Assembly (NCBI RefSeq): GCF_964252635.1 | Contig: NZ_CAXUNP010000001.1 | Location: 62,001-126,000 of the forward strand | Length of the DNA: 64,000 bases | Origin: Jatrophihabitans sp964252635 | Lineage (GTDB): Bacteria > Actinomycetota > Actinomycetes > Mycobacteriales > Jatrophihabitantaceae | Direction of reading: 5' to 3' | Shown: piece by piece, positions 41,347-50,352 of the stretch | How positions within the stretch are numbered: the stretch's first letter is position 1 | How the letters are laid out: each line of letters opens with the position of its first letter | The notes under the pieces: generated by a model | Told to the model about the DNA's origin: nothing | What the model saw: only the letters and a program-made list of their open reading frames with translations | The model's database searches: none | Program-made: the position numbers and the translations under genes

Positions 41347-42807
41347 TCAGCCGGGAATCGGCGCACCGAACAGGTCGTCGGGCCCGTCGTCGTCGGCCAG
41401 GGCGAGCACCTCGTCGCCGGGGCGCAGGAGGGTGTCGCCGCGGACCTGCACGAGCCGCCCGTCACGGCCGATCATGCTCACCCAGAAGTTCTCGCCCACG
41501 TCGAGCTCGCCGATGGTGCAGCCGTCGGCTCTCGACCCCTCCTCGACGACGTAGCGACGCAGACCCTCGGGCTCGTCCCGGAAGCGCATGCCCAGCGCGA
41601 ACGGCTCGGGCTCCACGACTCGCATGGGCACGTGGAACAGCTTCGCCGCCAGCGGGACGAGGCTGCCCTGCGCGACCACGGACACGAGGACGACGACGAA
41701 GATGAGGTTGTAGATCTTGTCGGCGTGCGCGGTGTGCTCGGCGAGCACGTACGTACCGAGCAGGATCGGCACGGCGCCCTTCAGCCCGCTGAACAGCACG
41801 AAGGCCCGCTCGCCACGGGTCAGCGACAGCGGGGCCAGCACCGCGCCCACCAGCAGCGGCCGGACGACGACCACGAGCAGGCCGGCGATGCCCAGCCCGA
41901 CCCAGAACGTGGTGCCGGCGAACACGTGGGTGAGGTCGACGGACAGCCCGAGCACCACGAAGGCCACGATCTCGGAGATGCTGGCCAGCGCCCCGGCGAA
42001 GTGCTCGATCTCGCGTTTGTAGGGCGCGCGCTCGTCGCCGATGAAGATGCCGGCGATGAACACCGCGAGGTAGCCGGATCCCTCGGCCACCGTCGCCAGC
42101 CCGTAGAGCGCCATGACGAACGCGACGGTGCTCACCGGGTACAGCGCCGCGTTGGGCAGCGGGACCCGTCGCATGAGCTGCAGCAACAGCCACCCGCCGC
42201 CGAGGCCGACGACCGTGCCGACCGCGAGCTGCAGGGCGAAGTGGCCCACCCCGCTGCCGACCGCGTCCAGCCCCGCCCCGGACGCGCCGAGGATGCTGAT
42301 CATCAGCGCGATGCCCACCGGGTCGTTGGCGCCTGACTCACCCTCCAGCAACGTGCCCGAGCGGCCCGAGATCTCGCGACGGCCGAGCACCGAGAAGACG
42401 ACGGCCGGGTCGGTGGGGGCCAGGGCGGCGCCGAGGATCAGCGCCGTCTTCCATTCGAAGCCGAAGACATAGTGCGCGCCGGCGGCGAGGGCCGCCGAGG
42501 TGACGAGCGTGCCCGTCACGCCGACCCACGCGACGCCGCCCGCGATCGGCCGCATCCGCCCCCAGCCGATGTGCATGCCGCCGTCGAACAGGATGAGCAC
42601 CAGGGCGACCGTGACGATCCGCTGGTTGCTGACGACGCTGAGCCCGCCCAGGTCGTGGAACAGGTTCGAGGCCACGGCGGCGACGACGAGGAACAGGGCC
42701 GGGGCCGGGATGCGGATCCGCTCGGCGACCCGGTTCGACCCGACGGCGACGAGCAGCGCGAGCGCGAGGAACAGGACCGTCTCCGCGTACGGGATCAGGT
42801 CGTCCAC
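41347..42807 (-). CDS. CPA1-type Na+(K+)/H+ antiporter with TrkA-C domain
   Basis: 486 residues. Twelve or so membrane segments form the antiporter; LVLILFDGGMHIGWGRMRPI, ALAPTDPAVVFSVLG and LLEGESGANDPVGIALMI carry the charged residues of the ion site. The last about 90 residues form a cytoplasmic TrkA-C/RCK_C regulatory domain (TIGELDVGENFWVSMIGRDGRLVQVRGDTLLRPGDEVLALAD). It resembles CvrA/NhaP2 potassium/proton antiporters, likely involved in pH or K+ homeostasis. GTG with GAGGAGG 7 bases upstream is the start; longer frames have no support. Confidence 0.93.
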   Translation of the reverse strand: MDDLIPYAETVLFLALALLVAVGSNRVAERIRIPAPALFLVVAAVASNLFHDLGGLSVVSNQRIVTVALVLILFDGGMHIGWGRMRPIAGGVAWVGVTGTLVTSAALAAGAHYVFGFEWKTALILGAALAPTDPAVVFSVLGRREISGRSGTLLEGESGANDPVGIALMISILGASGAGLDAVGSGVGHFALQLAVGTVVGLGGGWLLLQLMRRVPLPNAALYPVSTVAFVMALYGLATVAEGSGYLAVFIAGIFIGDERAPYKREIEHFAGALASISEIVAFVVLGLSVDLTHVFAGTTFWVGLGIAGLLVVVVRPLLVGAVLAPLSLTRGERAFVLFSGLKGAVPILLGTYVLAEHTAHADKIYNLIFVVVLVSVVAQGSLVPLAAKLFHVPMRVVEPEPFALGMRFRDEPEGLRRYVVEEGSRADGCTIGELDVGENFWVSMIGRDGRLVQVRGDTLLRPGDEVLALADDDGPDDLFGAPIPG

Positions 42808-42968
42808 GGGTGGCCTCCTCGATCGGGCGGCTCGACCTGCGTCGGCGCAGGTCGAGATCGATGCCGACCAGACTTCCCGGCGCTCCGTGGGACAGCGTAG
42901 CCAACCGTCGGTTGTGAGCCGGCGAACACCGATCGCCGACGGGACACCCGGCCGCTCCCCGTCGTCCG

Positions 42969-42974
42969 TACCGT
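42969..42974 (+). promoter_or_regulatory. -10 box TACCGT for leaderless 50-residue gene
   Basis: TACCGT, 7 bases before the ATG at 42982. Confidence 0.5.
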
Positions 42975-42981
42975 CGAGAGC

Positions 42982-43134
42982 ATGCGTGCACCCTCTGCGT
43001 TCGGCGTCGACCACGCCTCGCGACGCATCGTCAGCGCTCTCGCCGGCTTCGGGGTCGCCCTGACGATGATCCGTTACGCGTTCGCGGCGGGCCCCCGTCG
43101 CGACGAGCAGCCCCGCGCGGCGGACACCGTCTGA
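42982..43134 (+). CDS. Small protein of unknown function (50 aa)
   Basis: Not recognised. Fifty residues with a moderately hydrophobic middle (SALAGFGVALTMIRYAFAAG, residues 18-37) and charged ends (RRDEQPRAADTV), possibly a short peripheral or single-span membrane peptide. The evidence is the TACCGT box at the correct leaderless spacing, the ATG start, and its position in an otherwise empty intergenic stretch between the antiporter and meaB. Its stop is 8 bases before the meaB end, so the two genes converge closely. Confidence 0.5.
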   Translation: MRAPSAFGVDHASRRIVSALAGFGVALTMIRYAFAAGPRRDEQPRAADTV

Positions 43135-43141
43135 CCTGTTG

Positions 43142-44137
43142 TCACGACGGCGCGCCCCCACCGTCGTCGAGGGCGTCCAGGACGGCGTCGGCGGCCTGGT
43201 CCGGCGTCTGCTCGCCCGCCCGCACCGCGTCCTCCGCCCGCTTCACGACCCCGCGGACGTCGGGCGTCTCGAGGCGGGCGAGCAGCCGGTCGCGGACCAT
43301 GGCGCGCGTCCACTGCACGGCCTGTTCGCGGCGCTTGCGTTCCAGCCCGCCGTGCGTCTCGAGCCAGTCGCGGTGCCGCGTGATGTGCTTCCACACGCGA
43401 TCGAGGTTGACGTCGTGCAGCGCGCTGCACGTCACGACCGGTGTCTGCCAGTCGTCGTCCGTCCCGCGCAGCAGGCGCAGCGCACCGGACAGCTCGCGGG
43501 CGGAGCGCTCCGAGACGTCCTCGTGCTCCTCGTCGGCCTTGTTGACCGCGATGACGTCGGTGAGTTCGAGGATGCCGCGCTTCATGCCCTGAAGCTGGTC
43601 GCCGGTACGGGCCAAGGTGAGGAACAGGAACGTGTCGACCATGTCGGCGACGACGTACTCGGACTGCCCCACGCCGACGGTCTCGACGAGCACGACGTCG
43701 TAGCCCGCGGCCTCCATCACCAGCATGGTCTCGCGGGTGGCCTGCGCGACGCCGCCGAGCGTGCCCGCACTCGGTGACGGACGCACGAAGGCGTCGTCGC
43801 TGGCCGACAGCCGGCCCATGCGGGTCTTGTCACCGAGGATGGACCCGCCGGTACGGCCGGACGACGGGTCGACGGCCAGCACCGCCACCCGGTGGCCCTC
43901 GGAGATCAGGTTGACGCCGAACTGGTCGATGAAGGTCGACTTGCCGACGCCGGGGACGCCGCTGACACCGATGCGCTGCACGTCGGCACCGCCGGTGGCG
44001 GGCAGCAGACCGGCCAGCAGCTGCTGGGCCTGCTCCCGGTGGTCGGCACGCCGCGACTCGACCAGGGTGATCGCGCGGGCGATCGACGAGCGATGTCCTG
44101 CCCGGACCCCGTCGGCCAGATCGTCCATCACGGTCAC
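43142..44137 (-). CDS. meaB: Methylmalonyl-CoA mutase-associated GTPase MeaB
   Basis: 331 residues, a G3E-type P-loop GTPase that protects and reloads the B12 mutase. Visible: Walker A GVPGVGKSTF, AVDPSSGRTGGSILGDKTRM, the switch DVVLVETVGVGQSE, and the base-recognition NKAD. N- and C-terminal helical extensions (residues 1-50 and 250-331) form the dimerisation arms. It is on the same strand as mutAB but separated from them by an oppositely oriented channel gene. Start could be GTG 44137 or ATG 44128. Confidence 0.94.
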   Translation of the reverse strand: MTVMDDLADGVRAGHRSSIARAITLVESRRADHREQAQQLLAGLLPATGGADVQRIGVSGVPGVGKSTFIDQFGVNLISEGHRVAVLAVDPSSGRTGGSILGDKTRMGRLSASDDAFVRPSPSAGTLGGVAQATRETMLVMEAAGYDVVLVETVGVGQSEYVVADMVDTFLFLTLARTGDQLQGMKRGILELTDVIAVNKADEEHEDVSERSARELSGALRLLRGTDDDWQTPVVTCSALHDVNLDRVWKHITRHRDWLETHGGLERKRREQAVQWTRAMVRDRLLARLETPDVRGVVKRAEDAVRAGEQTPDQAADAVLDALDDGGGAPS

Positions 44138-44167
44138 GGCCGACCACCGGTGCGCGAGAATGCCGGC

Positions 44168-44845
44168 GTGACGAGCGAACCCACCACCGCACCGGGCCGG
44201 CGCGAGGACGAGCGGGCCGACGACGAACGCGACGACGACGTCGGCCGGATCAACGCCCTGACCGACGGGGTGATCGCCATTGCCATCACGCTCCTCGCGC
44301 TCGACCTGAAACCCGACCTACCCACGTCCACCAGCTCCCACCGGCTCCTGGACTACCTGCACCATCATCTCGGGCCCTACATCGCCTTCGTCATCGCATT
44401 CTTCGTCATCGCGCAGTACTGGGTGCTGCACCGGCGCATCATGTCGCGGGTGCGCCGCAGCTCGCCGGCCATGCTCAGGGTGACGCTCGTCTTCCTGTTC
44501 GCGGTCACCTTCGCGCCCGTGACCGCGTTCCTGAACGGGGACCTCGGCAACGACCTCGCCGTCACCCTGTTCGCCGCCAACGTGCTGGTCATGGGTGGAT
44601 GCATGGGCGCGCTCGCCGAGATCGTGCACCGCCAGCGCCTCGACGGCGGCGTCGAGGGACGCGAGCAACGGGTACGGCGACGGGCGCGCAGCGTCGGCTC
44701 CCTCGTCATTCCGGCGCTGGTCGCGGGCCTGGCCTGGGTCATCGGGCCGCACGCCGGCTACCTCTACCTGCTGTTCCTCCCGCTGAGCCGGACACAGGAC
44801 CTCGTGTGGTGGCTGGTCAGCCGGCGGACGCCAGCTGCTCCGTGA
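44168..44845 (+). CDS. TMEM175/DUF1211-family membrane channel protein
   Basis: 225 residues with six predicted membrane helices. The signature helix 1 motif R-x3-FSDG is present as RINALTDGVIAIAITLLALDL; a later helix has AFVIAFFVIAQYWVLHRRIMSRV. Bacterial TMEM175 proteins are tetrameric K+ channels. The first 35 residues are acidic and disordered. GTG start has GAGAAT 6 bases upstream. Its 3' end overlaps mutB by 29 bp, and it lies antisense within the mutB-meaB interval. Confidence 0.87.
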   Translation: MTSEPTTAPGRREDERADDERDDDVGRINALTDGVIAIAITLLALDLKPDLPTSTSSHRLLDYLHHHLGPYIAFVIAFFVIAQYWVLHRRIMSRVRRSSPAMLRVTLVFLFAVTFAPVTAFLNGDLGNDLAVTLFAANVLVMGGCMGALAEIVHRQRLDGGVEGREQRVRRRARSVGSLVIPALVAGLAWVIGPHAGYLYLLFLPLSRTQDLVWWLVSRRTPAAP

Positions 44846-46979
44846 GCTTGTCGAGCATCTCCACCGCCGACTGCGCGATGACCGTCCCGGGAGGGTAGAT
44901 CGCGGCCGCCCCCGCCTTACGCAACGCCTCGAAGTCGCCGGGCGGGATGACCCCACCGACGATGATCATGATGTCGTCGCGGCCCTGTGCAGCCAGCTCG
45001 TCACGCAGCGCGGGCACCAGGGTCAGGTGGCCGGCCGCGAGTGAGTTGACGCCCACGATGTGGACGTCGGCCTCGACCGCCTGCCGGGCGACCTCGGCCG
45101 GCGTCTGGAACAGCGGGCCGACGTCGACGTCGAACCCGAGATCGGCGAACGCGGTCGACAGCACCTTCTGCCCGCGGTCGTGGCCGTCCTGACCCATCTT
45201 GGCCATCAGGATGCGGGGCCGACGGCCCTGCGCCTGCTCGAACTCGTCGGTGGCGGCGCGCGCCTGCGTGATCAGGTCCACCGTGCCTCCCGCCCTGGCC
45301 TCCCCGAGGTACACGCCGGAGATCGTCCGGATCGTCGCCTGGTGTCGACCGTAGACCGCCTCGAGGGCATCCGAGATCTCGCCGACCGTGGCCTTGGCCC
45401 GTGCCGCGTCGATGGCCAGGGCGAGCAGGTTGCCCTTTTCCGCCGACCCTGCGGCGTTCGTCAGGGCGTCCAGCGCGGCCCGCACGTCGCCGTCGTCGCG
45501 CTCGTCGCGCAGGCGCTGCAGCTTCTCGGCCTGCTCGCGCCGCACGCCGGCGTTGTCGACCTTCAACACGTCGAGCTCGTCCTCGGTCTCGAGGCGGTAC
45601 TTGTTGACGCCGATGAGCGGCTGCCGGCCCGAGTCGATGCGGGCCTGCGTGCGAGCCGCGGCCTCCTCGATGCGCATCTTGGGCAGGCCCTGGTCGATCG
45701 CGCGGGCCATGCCGCCGGCCTGCTCGACCTCGGTGATGTGCGCCCAGGCCCGTCGCGCGAGGTCGTAGGTCAGCTTCTCGACGTACGCCGAGCCGCCCCA
45801 CGGGTCGATGACACGGGTCGTGCCCGACTCCTGCTGCAGCACCAGCTGGGTGTTGCGGGCGATGCGCGCGCTGAAGTCGGTGGGCAGGGCCAACGCCTCG
45901 TCGAGGGCGTTGGTGTGCAGCGACTGGGTGTGGCCCTGCGTGGCGGCCATCGCCTCGACGCAGGTGCGGATGACGTTGTTGAACACGTCCTGCGCGGTCA
46001 GCGACCACCCCGAGGTCTGCGAGTGCGTACGTAGTGACAGCGACTTCGGGCTCGACGGGTCGAACTGCTTCACCAGCTTCGCCCAGAGCAGGCGGCCGGC
46101 GCGCAGCTTCGCGACCTCCATGAAGAAATTCATGCCGATGGCCCAGAAGAACGACAGCCGCGGCGCGAACTTGTCGATGTCGAGGCCGGCGTCGAGCCCG
46201 GCGCGGATGTACTCGACGCCGTCGGCCAGCGTGTACGCCAGCTCCAGGTCGGCCGTGGCCCCGGCCTCCTGGATGTGATAGCCGGAGATCGAGATCGAGT
46301 TGAACTTCGGCATCCGCTGCGAGGTGAACTCGAAGATGTCGCTGATGATGCGCATCGACGGCTTCGGCGGATAGATGTAGGTGTTGCGGACCATGAACTC
46401 CTTGAGGATGTCGTTCTGGATGGTCCCGGTCAGTTTCTCGGGCTCGACACCCTGCTCCTCCGCGGCGACGACGTACAGCGCGAGCACCGGCAGCACCGCA
46501 CCGTTCATCGTCATGGACACCGACATGCGGTCGAGCGGGATGCCGTCGAAGAGCTGACGCATGTCGTAGATGGAGTCGATGGCCACGCCCGCCATGCCGA
46601 CGTCCCCGACGACACGCGGGTTGTCGCTGTCGTAACCACGGTGGGTGGGCAGGTCGAAGGCGATCGACAGGCCCTTCTGACCCATGGCCAGGTTGCGGCG
46701 GTAGAAGGCGTTCGACTCGGCCGCGGTGGAGAAGCCCGCGTACTGCCGGATCGTCCACGGCTGGTTGACGTACATCGTCGGGTAGGGCCCGCGCAGGAAC
46801 GGCGCGAGGCCGGGGTAGGTGTGCAGGGTGTCGACGTCGGCGAGGTCGGCACCGGTGTAGAGCGGCGGGACGCTGATGCCCTCGGGCGTCTCCCACGCGG
46901 GCGGCTCGTCGGCGTCAGGGGCGGTCGCGGCCCCACGCGGCGTCCCCAACGTGGCGGACGCGAAGTCCGGGATCGTCAT
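44817..46979 (-). CDS. mutB: Methylmalonyl-CoA mutase large (catalytic) subunit
   Basis: 720 residues. The catalytic TIM barrel shows YVNQPWTIRQYAGFSTAAESNAFYRRNLAMGQKGLSIAFDLPTHRGYDSDNPRV, HIQEAGATADLELAYTLADG and WGGSAYVEKLT. The C-terminal B12 domain carries the D-x-H-x-x-G lower-ligand motif in MGQDGHDRGQ, then SLAAGHLTLVPAL and IVGGVIPPGD. It interconverts (R)-methylmalonyl-CoA and succinyl-CoA, the last step of propionate breakdown. Its ATG overlaps the mutA stop. Carboxylases at 12999, 31306 and MeaB at 43142 complete the route. Confidence 0.97.
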   Translation of the reverse strand: MTIPDFASATLGTPRGAATAPDADEPPAWETPEGISVPPLYTGADLADVDTLHTYPGLAPFLRGPYPTMYVNQPWTIRQYAGFSTAAESNAFYRRNLAMGQKGLSIAFDLPTHRGYDSDNPRVVGDVGMAGVAIDSIYDMRQLFDGIPLDRMSVSMTMNGAVLPVLALYVVAAEEQGVEPEKLTGTIQNDILKEFMVRNTYIYPPKPSMRIISDIFEFTSQRMPKFNSISISGYHIQEAGATADLELAYTLADGVEYIRAGLDAGLDIDKFAPRLSFFWAIGMNFFMEVAKLRAGRLLWAKLVKQFDPSSPKSLSLRTHSQTSGWSLTAQDVFNNVIRTCVEAMAATQGHTQSLHTNALDEALALPTDFSARIARNTQLVLQQESGTTRVIDPWGGSAYVEKLTYDLARRAWAHITEVEQAGGMARAIDQGLPKMRIEEAAARTQARIDSGRQPLIGVNKYRLETEDELDVLKVDNAGVRREQAEKLQRLRDERDDGDVRAALDALTNAAGSAEKGNLLALAIDAARAKATVGEISDALEAVYGRHQATIRTISGVYLGEARAGGTVDLITQARAATDEFEQAQGRRPRILMAKMGQDGHDRGQKVLSTAFADLGFDVDVGPLFQTPAEVARQAVEADVHIVGVNSLAAGHLTLVPALRDELAAQGRDDIMIIVGGVIPPGDFEALRKAGAAAIYPPGTVIAQSAVEMLDKLTEQLASAG

Positions 46980-48838
46980 GCGACTCCCAACGTCGTGAAC
47001 GTGCGGTGCAATACGGCCAGGGCGTCGCACCCGACGTGGAGGTACCCGTCCACACCGTCGGTCGGCACCCGGTCGGGGTCACCGGCCAGCCAGAGCAGGG
47101 TGGCGCCGGCGTCGCGCAGGGCACGGCCCGCAGGCTCCGCGAGCTCGGCGTACGTCTTGTCCGGCCCGCACAGGCAGGCGACGTCGGTTCCGCTGTCGCG
47201 GAATGCGGCGACCAGTTCGTCGACGTCGCCCGCGGCGGTGACGCACTCGATGCCCCCGGCCTGGAAGAGGTTGGCAGCGAAGCCCGAGCGTGCACTGGCC
47301 GCGGCGAGCGAACCGAGCCCGGCCAGGAAGACCTTCGGCCGCGCCGCAGACGCGTCTGCGCGGTCGCGCAGCTGCTCGTAGTCCTGGGCGTAGCGCAGGG
47401 TCGGCAGCAGGGCCGCGGAGGTGTCGCGCGCCGGAGTCGGGGTGCGCCGCACCGGCTTCTCGTCGACGTAGGCGAACTCGCTCACCCCGGTGATCGGCGC
47501 GCGGCGGTGGGCGATGTCGTCGGCGCGCTGCTCCTGGGTCGCCGCGAGCAGGCCGGCCAGCAGCCCGTCGTCGAGCGCGGCGAGCGCACCGCCGGCCCGC
47601 TCGACGTCGGTGAAGACCGTCCACGCCTGCTCGGCGAGGTCGTCGGTGAGCGTCTCGACGAACCACGACCCGCCGGCCGCATCGAGCACCCGGCCCAGGC
47701 TGGACTCGTCGTGCAGGACGGCCTGGGTGTTGCGGGCGATGCGCCGGCTGAAATCGTCCGGCAGCCCCAGCGCCGTGTCGAACGGCAGCACGGTCATTGC
47801 CGCCGCCCCGCCCACGGCACCGGCGAAGCAGCCGATGGTGGCCCGCAGCATGTTCACCCAGGGATCGCGCTGCGTGAGCACGGCCGACGAGGTCACCGCG
47901 TGCTGCACCTGCCCGGGTCGTCCGTCGCCGGCGCCGCTGAGCTCGGCGATGCGGTCCCAGATCCGCCGGGCGGCGCGCAACTTCGCGATCGACGGGAACT
48001 GCTCGGCCGTGACGGCGTAGCGGAACTCGAGCGCGGCGAGCGCGTCGTCGACGCCCAGTCCCCCGTCGACCAGCGAACGCAGATAGGCGACGCCCACCGA
48101 CGCGGCGATGCCGAGTTCCTGCGCGTCGCTGGCGCCGGCGTCGTGGTAGACGGTCGCGTCGACGGTGGCCACGCGCAGCCGCGGCGAGCCCGAGCTCAGC
48201 TCGGCGAGGGTGCGCAGTGCGTCGAGGTCGGCCGCCGCCCCCGTCCGCGCGCGCAGGCCGATCGGGTCCGCCCCCAGGGAGCCCGTGAGCTCGGCCGCGT
48301 CGACGCCGCGCTGATCGGCCAGGCCGAGCAGCACGTGCGCTGCGCGCTCCGTCTCGGCGCCGGCGTCGAGCACGACGGGCGCCAGGTCCAGGTACACGCC
48401 GTCGAGCACGGCGCCCAGGTCGTCGACGTCGATGCCGCCGTCGCCGAGCACCAGCCACAGCGAGGTGGCGCCGCGCTCGAGGTCGTCGAGCACGGCCTGC
48501 TTCGTCCGTGCCGGATCGGGATCGGCGTGGCGGGCACGCACGTCCCATCCGCCGGCCGTCGCGCCCTCGGCGGTCGCGCCGCGCACGAACGGCGGGTGCC
48601 CCGGCAGGCCGTCGGCATCGAGCGACGGGGCGTCGGCGGCGGTGTAGAGCGGACGGACGGTGATGCCGTCGTAGGTGGTGAAGGACAGCGCCGCGACGGG
48701 GTCGGCATCGTCCGGCACCCCCGACTTGGCCAGCACCGCCGAGACCGCAGCCCGCCACTGGTCGGCGTCGGCCGCGGGGAAGTCCGCGGCGAGCGAGAGC
48801 GTCTCGGGCTCCGGCGGTGGCTCGGGCTCGTCTGGCAT
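46976..48838 (-). CDS. mutA: Methylmalonyl-CoA mutase small (structural) subunit
   Basis: 620 residues. It shares the barrel and B12-like fold of the large subunit but has lost catalytic residues: the domain LAAALDGLL... and FLAGLGSLAAASARSGFAANLFQAGGIEC replaces the Asp-x-His-x-x-Gly motif, so no cobalamin is bound. Helix and strand patterns such as WVNMLRATIGCFAGAVGGAAAMTVLPFDTALGLPDDFSRRIARNTQAVLHDESSLGRVLDAAGGSWFVETLT are shared with MutB. TACGAT 7 bases before the ATG indicates a leaderless mutAB transcript. Confidence 0.95.
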   Translation of the reverse strand: MPDEPEPPPEPETLSLAADFPAADADQWRAAVSAVLAKSGVPDDADPVAALSFTTYDGITVRPLYTAADAPSLDADGLPGHPPFVRGATAEGATAGGWDVRARHADPDPARTKQAVLDDLERGATSLWLVLGDGGIDVDDLGAVLDGVYLDLAPVVLDAGAETERAAHVLLGLADQRGVDAAELTGSLGADPIGLRARTGAAADLDALRTLAELSSGSPRLRVATVDATVYHDAGASDAQELGIAASVGVAYLRSLVDGGLGVDDALAALEFRYAVTAEQFPSIAKLRAARRIWDRIAELSGAGDGRPGQVQHAVTSSAVLTQRDPWVNMLRATIGCFAGAVGGAAAMTVLPFDTALGLPDDFSRRIARNTQAVLHDESSLGRVLDAAGGSWFVETLTDDLAEQAWTVFTDVERAGGALAALDDGLLAGLLAATQEQRADDIAHRRAPITGVSEFAYVDEKPVRRTPTPARDTSAALLPTLRYAQDYEQLRDRADASAARPKVFLAGLGSLAAASARSGFAANLFQAGGIECVTAAGDVDELVAAFRDSGTDVACLCGPDKTYAELAEPAGRALRDAGATLLWLAGDPDRVPTDGVDGYLHVGCDALAVLHRTFTTLGVA

Positions 48839-48845
48839 GGCCGTG

Positions 48846-48851
48846 ATCGTA
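48846..48851 (-). promoter_or_regulatory. -10 box TACGAT for leaderless mutAB operon
   Basis: TACGAT, 7 bases before the ATG at 48838. Confidence 0.6.
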
Positions 48852-48898
48852 GGCAGGATCGCGGCCGCAGCGGCCGAGAGGTGGTGGATCTCTCGCCG

Positions 48899-49918
48899 TC
48901 AGCTCAGCAGCAGCACCGCGTAGCAGGCGAGCCAGTGCTCGGCCATCCACCCACCGCCCACGACGGCCGGCAGCGACGCCGCAGCATGACGGTCTCGCGC
49001 GGCCCGCAGCACCGGACGACGCGGGTCGCCCTCGCCGAGATGCTCGGCGAGCAGCCCGAACGCGTAGGCGCGATAGAGGTTGAGCCCGTGCAGGTGCGCG
49101 CCCTGACCGTCCTGCGGGTCGGCCACGACCGCGGGGGTGAACAGCGACTCGGGAAGCTGGTCCTCGAGCCCCGGCAGGAACAGCGACAGCCATTGCGGGA
49201 AGATCTCGGCCGGGCGACCGATCCCCGCCAGCAGCTCGGCCTCGGTCAGCGCACCGGACAGGAAGTCGCCCTCGCTCGGCTCCCAGCCGGCCGGGTACTC
49301 CACGTCCTGGGCGAACCAGCGCACCGCGGCGTCGGAGATGGCGTCGAGCAGAGCGGCATCACCCGCGTCGGCGCGACGACGGGCCAGGGCCAGGCCGCGG
49401 GTGAGCGCGAAGGCGGAGTTGCCGTGCGCGCCGCCGCGGTGGGCGTAGGTCAGGCGCGGCAGCCAGTCGACGAAGCCGGCGACGACGGCGTCGGTGAGCG
49501 GCGCGAGATTGGCGGCCCAACGCGCCGCGTCGGGGTCGTCCCAGCCGAGCAGTTCCTCGGCCAGGGCCAGCAGCCAGCCCCAGCCGTAGGGACGCTCCCA
49601 CCCGGGGTGGTCGGTCAGGTACCGGGCCTCGACGGCGAGCGCGTCCGCCGTCAGGTGTTCCTCGAGCACGGCCCGGACCTCGGTGGCCGGGATCGCCCAC
49701 GGGCACTCGCGCAGCATGCGGGCGAGCGCCCAGTGCATCTCGACCGAGGAATGCCAGTCGTAGCAGCCGTAGAAGGCCGGATGCGCCTCGCGCGGCGTGG
49801 GCCGGTCGTCGGCCCTTTCCAGGATGTGGCGCAGGCCGTTCGGGTACTGGCGGCGCACCGCGGCGACGGCGGTCTCGGCGTAGCGCGCCGCGACGTCGGC
49901 GAGGCCGGGCAAGGTCAT
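48899..49918 (-). CDS. DUF2891 family protein
   Basis: 339 residues, probably an alpha/alpha barrel. HPAFYGCYDWHSSVEMHWALARML and YPAGWEPSEGDFLSGALTEAELL are the family signatures; repeated His-rich motifs (AYAHRGGAHGNSAF in LTYAHRGGAHGNSAFAL, and AHLHGLNLYRAYAF) could bind metal or sugar. Function not established; carbohydrate or peptidoglycan processing has been suggested for similar all-helical folds. It lies 11 bp downstream of the STAS gene on the same strand and may be cotranscribed. Confidence 0.8.
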   Translation of the reverse strand: MTLPGLADVAARYAETAVAAVRRQYPNGLRHILERADDRPTPREAHPAFYGCYDWHSSVEMHWALARMLRECPWAIPATEVRAVLEEHLTADALAVEARYLTDHPGWERPYGWGWLLALAEELLGWDDPDAARWAANLAPLTDAVVAGFVDWLPRLTYAHRGGAHGNSAFALTRGLALARRRADAGDAALLDAISDAAVRWFAQDVEYPAGWEPSEGDFLSGALTEAELLAGIGRPAEIFPQWLSLFLPGLEDQLPESLFTPAVVADPQDGQGAHLHGLNLYRAYAFGLLAEHLGEGDPRRPVLRAARDRHAAASLPAVVGGGWMAEHWLACYAVLLLS

Positions 49919-49929
49919 GGGGTGGGCGT

Positions 49930-50265
49930 TCAGACCGTCGTGCGTGCGCCGCCGTCGAGCCCGAACAACGGGGCCAACCCGGCGATCGTCACGGTGCGCA
50001 GAGCCGACGGCGGAACGGATTCCAGGCGCAACGACTTGCCGCTGTCCTCGGTGGCGTTGCGCAGTTCGATCCAGCAGCCGAGACCGGTCGAATCGAGGAA
50101 CGATAGCTCCGCGAGGTCCAGCACGAGGACGGAGCAGGTGTCGTCCGCCAACCCCTCACGCGCCGCGTCGCGCAACAGGGGCACGGTGGCAAGGTCGAGT
50201 TCGCCGTCCAGCGACACGATCCAGCGGTCGCCCTCGCGGCGCGTGCTCACCGATAACGAACTCAC
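49930..50265 (-). CDS. STAS-domain anti-sigma factor antagonist
   Basis: 111 residues. The STAS core is complete: VSLDGELDLATVPLLRDAA, VLVLDLAELSFLDSTGLGCWIELRN, with Ser59 as the likely phosphorylation site. Such proteins release a sigma factor by binding its HATPase anti-sigma partner. The kinase-type gene at 50353 is divergent and 87 bp away, so the two may form a partner switch. GTG start; a CACAGT box is 6 bases upstream. No matching sigma-B-type gene was seen, although a SigE-family gene lies at 53632. Confidence 0.88.
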   Translation of the reverse strand: MSSLSVSTRREGDRWIVSLDGELDLATVPLLRDAAREGLADDTCSVLVLDLAELSFLDSTGLGCWIELRNATEDSGKSLRLESVPPSALRTVTIAGLAPLFGLDGGARTTV

Positions 50266-50352
50266 CTCAGTACTGTGTCACAGCACGCGTGCGGACGGGT
50301 ATCACACGCGGCGCGGGCGGCCGCCACGCACGTAACGGGGGAGCACGAAAGC

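Noticed and set aside
47006..50335. An open frame of 1109 codons on the plus strand.
   Set aside because: Antisense to mutA and the DUF2891 and STAS genes, no recognisable domain, composition typical of a shadow frame.
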